Shown here piece after piece: positions 28,701 through 37,700 of a stretch of 64,000 nucleotides of DNA. Both the position numbers and the translations under genes were made by a program. This DNA comes from Enoplolaimus lenunculus. Its lineage: Eukaryota > Nematoda > Enoplea > Enoplida > Thoracostomopsidae. The notes beneath the pieces were generated by a model. It saw only the letters and a program-made list of their open reading frames with translations. It was not told the DNA's origin and ran no database searches. The stretch is taken from the NCBI GenBank assembly GCA_030248215.1, contig JASANG010002125.1, forward strand, positions 422,501 through 486,500, given 5' to 3'. Each line of letters opens with the position of its first letter. Position 1 is the stretch's first letter.

Positions 28701-31700
28701 GGTGTTTGCCCTGCTATTAAGGAAGTAGTCACAGGGCCGGAGCAGCCACCCCCCGCCCATACCCCCATTTAGGTGGGGGCACTTTAAAAAGGGGCTTCAT
28801 CGTAAGAAGATTTTGAACAAAAAAATCCCAAAGATCATCGCAAAGAACTCCCATCCCGGAATTTAGGGAGGGTGCCCACCATAGTCTGGTCCGACACTAA
28901 GTAGTATATGCTAATGCAACTGTGTTTGATTCGATTTTAAGCAACTGAATTGTCTTCAATAATTGTTTTGGCCATATTTTAGCAAAACCTACCCCGCCAC
29001 AATCGAAAACGAGCCCAGCGCCTAATTTATTATCTGTTGTCGATCAAAAAATGGCCGAATCTCGAGGATCTGGACGTACGTCTCCTGGAAGAAAAGATCC
29101 TTTGAGGTAAGCCTTGCTCCGGCGTTTGAGTCAAATGCGAATTCAAAATTAGTGCGATATAATCAATTCATCAGCAACTAAAGCGTGTATATATCGTAGG
29201 CCAAGCTGCTATTCAGGCCAATTACCTATTGCCCTCGGCCAATCTGCTATTCGTAGCACAACAACAGTTATGTAAAACTAAAACGCTGATTGGTTAACGG
29301 TGTTGTGTCTGTCCAAATAATCAAATCTGATTGGTCTATAAATTTAATAGCAGTTTATTCTAGGCGAAACTGCTATTACGCAAAATAGCAGATTAGTCTA
29401 GGCGAATTGGTTATTGGCGTGAATAGCAGATTGACCTACGACTTATATACACTTGTCCAAAACAGATGGTGTTGCAAAAATGAAATTGTCGAAATTCTTA
29501 AACATTTAAGACGTAATTAAACAGGGTAGTGAAAACCTTATGCACACGTGCAAGTATTTGAAGTTATTGCTGTCAAGTTTGCCCCGTACTAGAGTTAATT
29601 TGATCCACACTACTGTTTGTTATTTTCTCAGGTCTAAACATAAGGTGAGGCTTAGGCTAAACCTCGGCCTAAGCCTAACCCTAATCCTCACTATTTAATT
29701 ACTATAATCATTGTGCGTGGGGAACTTTTATGTGGGTAAAAGTAAAATAGTGTTATCCATATTTGTAGATTATTGTTATGTAACACACATGAGTGTAAAA
29801 TAAAATTTTGCATTGAGATTTAGTTCCTATATTTGTGCAAAAAATATGTTTGGCTTCGCGTTCGCTTCGCTCGCTTGGACTTTCGCTTCAAAGTTTATAA
29901 TCGTGAACCGTAATCGGACAAACTTGAACGCAAATTTCAGTAGTCTGACATTGAAACATGCAGTTAGTTTCAAGATCGCTCTGTTCGCAACATTTTTCCA
30001 TTATGTCTTTCAATCCCCCTATGAATTGACCCCGGGAAATAAATACACCCTACGCGTAAATTACCACCCCCAGTAAATTTTTCTCCGCCCGTAAAAGTTT
30101 GGATCTGTCACTGCCTCGGTTTCCGTGCCGAAATCTCTGGCTGTGCCTCTGGGAGCTTTAAGGAGCAGTAACATGAACGGCGTTCACTAATATTTGCGGC
30201 ACTTCAGCTGTCAATTACAAACAGGACTTAAAGAAATTCTGATCAGCCGATTCAGAGCGTAAAGTTATTTTTTTGTTTTACAAAAGACTTCATTATGTTT
30301 CCTCTTAAATATTAATATATTGTTCGGTGTTGGTTATATCATGAGTGGATAATCGCCATTTAACAAGAGTATGCAACTGGATACATTCTGTGTTGAAAAG
30401 AATGTACCCGGCACGCGTTGCGTTTTTGCCCTGCCCCCCTTTATTTTGACGGGGGTGATGCGAACCATGATACTTTATGTATGCGGTGTCAAACACGCTG
30501 CACTTAATAGTTTACTTAAGGAGCATTCGTGTGATAGCGACCCCCTCTGTAAACAAGGGGGGTCGGCCAAAAACGCAACGCTCGGCAGTACATTATGTAC
30601 CACGCGGGTCCCCAAGACTTGCATACTCTTGTCATTATACACTTTTGCTTATATAAATACAGATATATCCGTAAAAGATGTTTCGGTTAAAAAAATATTG
30701 TCAAACATATATTGGCAGAAATTTGCAAGAAACTACTGAGAAGTTAACAATTTGTTATGCAACTTTGACAAATTTTCCAATTATCAATCTAACTGCAACG
30801 ACTTCGTTGTAGTAAAATTTGCAGTCACCGGAGCAGTCAACTATCTCGCTTCAAAGCTGCCCCAAAAAAACTCAAAATTAGTCGAGTCGTCGCCTGTCAT
30901 TAGGAATTTGCGTACATTAAACTCGTTATATTGAAACCTGTTGCTTGAGTCAAAGATTCCAAACTTGAGTCAAATCTCTCGAGTGAAGTTAAACTTCGAC
31001 TTAAGTCAATATCGATGCAACTCCACCCACTTAATATTAAATAACGACAGGTTCAATTGATGGCATTCTACATTGATTCACAATGTTGATGTTGCAAGTA
31101 TTGCAATTGTTTTTGCTAATTTTATTTATTGCAATGTTGATGTTGCAAGTATTGCAATTGTTTTTGCTAATTTTATTTATTGAATAAAAAAAATACCATT
31201 TAATTCAGCATCTCAGATTGCGACCCTAATCTGTCAACGCAGGTTTGTGACATTCGTGATTTGTTTATTAGCAAGAAAACACCTCCAGTCGCATACGAAA
31301 TACAAAAATTAATGTATGAATTTTTTGTGCTTGTTTTTGTTTTATCTTCTTTTTTTGTAATTTTTTTAATATTTTTACTTATTTTTTACCCTCATCAGTT
31401 TAGTACTGCAGTATAAACCCAGTGTATAACGATCGGTGGTACATTTTTTGTCGATGCAAACTTAGTTTCTGTTGTCGTTTGTATATGATGTTTTCATTGT
31501 CAACTTAAGCTTGACTTCGCATCATTGAATTGAAGCTTTTGGTTTAGACTCGTAAACTTAGGCTTAGGCATAGAACTGAGGTTTACGCGAACAGCCAATC
31601 ATAAATGGAAGCCTTATGCGAAGTGTTATAGTTTTCGCTGGCCGATCCAACGGCGGCCCTCGATCTTGGCTTCTCCCAGCAGGGATCAAACCAAGATTTT

Positions 31701-34700
31701 GTATCAAGGTTTAATACTAAAATGGCGTTTGGTTTCTCGCTAGTTTCGATCGCAAGGTTTTTCCACTATTATATCTTGCGCTGCCCCCTCGTTCAGAAAT
31801 TTCTGGATCGACCGCTGGTATAGTCTTGCTACTTTATGCATTTATTTTTGAATCATTAGGCAACCGTAAATATTTTGTTCTAGATCGACAGGGCCGGAGC
31901 AGGCTAGGGTGGGGCCCCCAAAATCCAAAGCGGGATCCCTTGTGGTGATCAAAATATTTTTCAAATTTTGTGTTTAAATTTTCTTGCAAGGGTGAAGGCC
32001 CCTTTTTAGGGATGGCCTCCCCCAAATGGGGGTATAGGGTAGCTGCTCCGGCCCTGTAGATTGAAATATAGATGTATCAGAGACGTATCACTAGTTTTTA
32101 TAACAAATTTGTTTACAAATGATTTCAATATTGTGATGATCGCAGATAGCTGGAACGAGCCATGCTGCCAGAAAATTTCGAAAAAAAACGAAAATGTCAG
32201 GAAAATTCCTATTTGACCATTGAAATCGCTTTGTTTAGTAGAAACCGGAATTTTTAAAAGATTTTCCAAGGCTGTGCAAAAAATTCAGCATTTTGATAAA
32301 ACTGCAAAAACCTCAGCAAAGCTGCATGCGTTAATAATTTATTAACATTTCGTTCAATTATTTACGTTTGGTAGTTTGGTTTTTAAATCATGTTGCAAAA
32401 TTGAATGCTAAATCTTGTAATCTTCGAATCATTTATTCTACACCAGTTACTGTACAAAATAACACTGTGTTAGCTTTGAAATACATTATTTTTTTAAATA
32501 AGGATCCGAAAGCAAAACGTCTTTGATAATAATAATAATAATAATAATAATGATAATAATAACGATGATGATAATGATAATAATAATAATAATAATAATA
32601 ATTAAAACTTTTCATAGTTTTCAAACGTTTAGGATATAAACTGCGATTACTTATTACAAGATTTTTATAAACTTTCGTCCGGCCGAAAATCATCATGTTG
32701 AGCCTTTCATCTGACGGTCATCAAGTATTACGGCACAAAATTTGAAGTTTTGAAAAAATCAATTTTAAACACTTTTGCGGAACGCTTCAAGAATAATTAT
32801 AAAGTTGAATATTTTAAAAACTTCGAGTTTAAACACTTAGCGAAACACTTCGAGAATAATTCTGAATTTGAGTTTTTGAAAAATTCGATTTTAAGCACTT
32901 AGCGAAATACTTCAACAATAATTATGAATTTAAATTTTTGAAAACTTAAAGTTTAAGCACTTAGCGAAACACTTCAAGAATAATTATGAATTTGAATTTT
33001 TAAAAAATTCGATTTTAAGCATTTAGCGAAACAATTCGAGAATAATTCTGAATTTGAGTTTTTGAAAAATTCTATTTTAAGCCTTTAGCGAAACAATTCG
33101 AGAATAATTCTGAATTTGAGTTTTTGAAAAATTCGATTTTAAGCACTTAGCAGAACAGTTCAAGAACAATTATAGCACAAAATAATCATTTTGTTGTCTT
33201 TACGTTTAGGCCATCAACCGGCCGAAAAGCGTCCTTTAGCCTTCCATCAGACGGTCGCGGTGTGGATCCGATGAAAGATTTTGAACAACAAGAAATGAAA
33301 TACGATTCGACTGGAATGTTTCATTGGTGTCCGGCGAGACCAATTGATGATTGTATTATGGTAAGGTTCTTAGCTATGCGTAGCATTGCGGTTTCGCTAT
33401 ACCTACTTTTCGTGCGGTGGCCGTCCGTCGCCGCGTGGCGCCGTACGCGAATTGCCGTGCGCTCCCGGATGGTAACTCGCGCATGATGCCCATACAGTGA
33501 CGTACAGCCACAGTGTCGGGCGACTGCAGAAATATCAAAAAAATACAGCGCTACCACTACTACGCAAGGGACAAAATCGCACCGGGATGGGGCCGATAAG
33601 ACCACAGGCTTTCAATATTAATTGATATGTTGGGGTATGGCGTGATCTTTAGTAAAATATTACCAACGATTCGTCAATGCCGAGTTAGAAAATTAATCAT
33701 ATTTAATTGGTTAGTAGGAGTCGGGCGTAGCATCAATTTCAGGTTTACGGTTCGCCACTTTAATATTCACATTTTGTTCAAAACTTGATTGTTGAATTTT
33801 CTTGCGATAGTTCTTGTGACTTTTAGATCGGAGCTATACTTTTGATGACGTCTGGCGCCGTCCGTTACCGTACGGCGACGTCTGTCATCCGTACGGCGAC
33901 CTCCGGCATCCGTACGGCGACGTCCGGCATCCGTACGACGACGTCCGTCATCCGTACGGCGACGTCCGTCATCCGTACGGCGACGTCCGTCATCCGTACG
34001 GCGACGTCCGTCATCCGTACGGCGACGTCCGTCATCCGTACGGCGACGTCCGTCATCCGTACGGCGACGTCCGTCATCCGTACGGCGACGTCCGTCATCC
34101 GTACGGCGACGTCCGTCACGGTCCGGCATCATATCACAACGAACGTGCATTGATGCATGGCACATCAAACAATTTGTCTACAACTGTTGAAATGTTTTTA
34201 GTCTCAAATGTGCTGGTAGCTGTCTTATTTGAAAAGCCTACTCAAAAGTTACATATGTTGCAGTCGCTTCAGCTTAAAATTGTAGCTTCGAATTGAAAAC
34301 CTTTAATAACCAAAGTTTAAATTTATTCAATGACATTTCAGTTGAATTTAAGCATTAGCGGTTCGCACCGTTTAATGAGTTCTATGACAATTTGAAAGAT
34401 TTAAAAAGTCGATTCTGTACGGATTTTTGTTTTCAGGACCGAAATCAAGCCGCAATGACAGTATTAAACGGTCACGTTGTCGTCTGTCTGTTTGCCGACA
34501 AAGAATCGCCGCTAATTGGATTGCGTAACTTTATTATGCCTCTGCGAGCATCGAATTTCCATTATCACGAACTGAAGCATGTTGTAATTGTTGGCGATAT
34601 GGAATACCTCAAACGTGAATGGAAAACGCTGTTTAACTTGCCAAAAATATCATTGCTCAGTGTACGTTTTACGTGCACTTAAGGTGGTGCCACCCGCGGA

Positions 34701-37700
34701 TCCAAGGACGACCCCATCTATCATGAAATTCCCAACGCTAACAGCGGTTCAAAACCCAAAATGCATTCTAAGATATAGTACTAAAATTGTGTTTGGCTTT
34801 TCGTTCACTTCTTACGTAAGCTTTTGCACTAAAATACTGTGTGTTCTCCCGTTAAAAATTTCTAAATGCGTCACAGTCTAATGTTGTATTTGTCGTGCGG
34901 GTGGGGTCACGGCAACCCCTGTACCAAAAGGTTTATTGACGTAAATTCTGTTTTGACTACACAAATGCATGCCGGCTATCGAATGATACCAGTAAAGAAT
35001 TGATAAAATGAAAAATGCAAGAGTACGCAAAAACTACGCTGTTTTTTGCCAGATTTACGGTTTAGTAAGATAGGCTGTGCTGGCTTCTGTACACTTCACA
35101 CGAGGTTAAGTTTAATGCTTACGCTTTTAGCAAAGGTAAGCGTTTTTCGAACACCTAAACCAAATCAGACATATCGGGAAAGTGTGCAAGTGCTGGTTAT
35201 AGTTTACTGTCGTTTTACCGATATTGTGTGAAAACCTATCGCTAACTGATGATAAGTTTTTGTATCGATTTCACAACACAGGCGGCCAATGTTACTTTGA
35301 GGCGCGTAACAGTAGATTAAGCGTATTCTTAAGCCTAAGCCTAAGTCGAAGCGTTGCAAAAATGAGTTCCTAAAACTAAGCCTAAGCCGAAAAATGTAAT
35401 CTAGAATCTAAACCAACTCTTTTATAGACCCACCAGAAACCTGGGCGCCCCTAAAGTAACATGGGTCACACAGCCATAGTTTTACTAGAACGATAGTTGT
35501 TTGACAGTGTCTCAATTACGAAATAGCAGCAGTGAGGAAAGGCAATATTTCCTAACTTATCATTCCATTAATGCAATTTCAAAACAATTTCTGCAGAGGG
35601 GCGTGGGGTCGTAGCTGTTGGTGGCGTAGAAACTCTTGAAGTTGCGCATTTCTGCAGAGGGGGGTCGGGTTGTAGCTGTTGGTGGCGTAGAAAGTGTTGA
35701 AGTTGCGGCCCGGTCGTTTGAGAATATAAAAACCAAAATTTCAGGGTTCACCCCTCAGTCGGGCTGACTTGCGAGCAGTGAACATTAATTTATGCGATAT
35801 GTGCGTAATCATTTGTGCCAAAATTCCTAACCCAAACGAAGATCCCACGCTGGCAGACAAAGAAGCGATCCTCGCGTCGCTAAACATCAAAGCAATGCAG
35901 TTTGACGATACGCTCGGGTTTTATCCGTTACCCCCATCTGCTGCTGGTCTCACACCTGTCGGCGGGTCGCCAATTGTGTTTCAACGGAAAGGTACCAAGT
36001 TTGGTACGAGTGTTCCGATGATTACAGAGTTGGGTAAGTTCGTTGTTACTTGGCCTGAAATGTGAGTAAAATTGCGAATGACCCAGGTTTATCGGTTATA
36101 AGCAACGTCGAACGTAGTACTATTTTTACATGCGAAAATTGTCATCACCAGGGGCGTGTATACAAGTCGCGAATACCAGGGATTTATCCCCCACGTCCGA
36201 TGTGTCGTCAAAGATTCGAAAAACGAGGTTCTACAGGCTGTAAAACAACCTGCAGAGGTCTAAAGTTTTTTCGATCGCTATGATCGCTTGATTGGTTTCA
36301 AAAAATATTACACATACTTACCTTTTCCAGGAAACCAAATTGAAGTCCTGACTACGCGCTTGTTGTCCATCGTGTTTTTAATAATTACACAGAAATAACC
36401 ATGAACAAAATGAACACGACCAGTTACAGGCTGCCACTGCCAGCGCTGACAGTTATTGAAATGTTTAAACAAGGGTTGGAACTGGCTGGATTTTTTCGGG
36501 CGTTGGCGCGGGCCGGCTCCAACCCTAGTTTGAATGCTTTCCGCTGATATGTAGTCACAAGTTCCGTAGTCCGCCACCCCTGTATAAATTCCTGGTTCCG
36601 CCATTAAACACAGTCAGGTCCGTCGCCAGCGCAATAATACCGGGAGGGGAAACTTACTTTAGAAGGCTGGCATGCGGAGAAGGTTAACAAGCTTAGCTAA
36701 AACTTGTCTGTGAAAGCAACAATCTTCCAGGGGGGCTGCGCCCTTTGGCCCTATGCCGTTACGGTCCCGTACACAATTCAAAATATCAGCCTTGTATTTT
36801 AGTGAACGATTCAAATGTCCAGTTTTTGGATCAAGACGACGACGATGACCCGGATACGGAACTGTATCTGACACAGCCATTCGCGTGCGGAACTGCCTTT
36901 GCAATATCCGTCCTTGATTCGCTCATGAGTACCGTAAGTCATACAGGAGCATGGCAGATAGCGGTCATGGAAGCTGCCCCCCCAACACAAACTAAAATTT
37001 GTCCGATGGAGACACATGAGTTATTGTATCGTCATTATAAACGGGGATCTCAAATACGTCAGATTTCCAATCATTTTGTCCGAGTTAACTCAAGGAACCA
37101 GCAATCATGCGTGTACCACTGAAGTCAAATAATCCTATAAAGGTCATTAGACATTTGAAATATTTAAATCAATTGTATCTGCAGTTAGGTTAAAGTATCC
37201 GCGTCGAAAACCTAAAACCAAAATAGTTGTCAATCATGTTGTACATAGCGGTTAGTCGTATATGTAGTTCCAAAGATTTGGCCAAAAATGAATCTGGATC
37301 TGAAGGACAAGTTTCAAATTAAACTCTGAATTTAATTTTTTAAGAATTTTCTCGCTTTTGTTTGTTTATATCGTAAAATTGACCAGTGTTTTTGGCAGTT
37401 TTCTAGCTGACACATGTAGAAATCGAGATATTTTGTAAAATTAACGTAGGCACAAACCAATGGCAAACGTCTTCGCAGTTAATTCTGCTTGTATTTGTAA
37501 TTAATTTTCATTTTCTGACGCGTACTGAGAGGGGGGTCAGAAGGCCCACGCCCCCCAATTCGTAATCATTTCTGTCCGATATGATGATTGCTGTATTGAA
37601 CTACTGGTTACAGTTTGTGAATGTTACTTTAACAAGCATGGATTTAGTTGTGTTTTTTGATGTGGGACTATCAGAAATTTGAATTGTTCATTACGCCACT

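Noticed and set aside
32433-32696. Tyr-rich minus-strand frame
   Set aside because: Translation of the AAT microsatellite.
33767-34168. Repeat proteins on both strands (RRRTDDG, MTDVAVR, IRTATSV)
   Set aside because: Products of the 21-bp tandem array; 21 is a multiple of 3, so any frame stays open.
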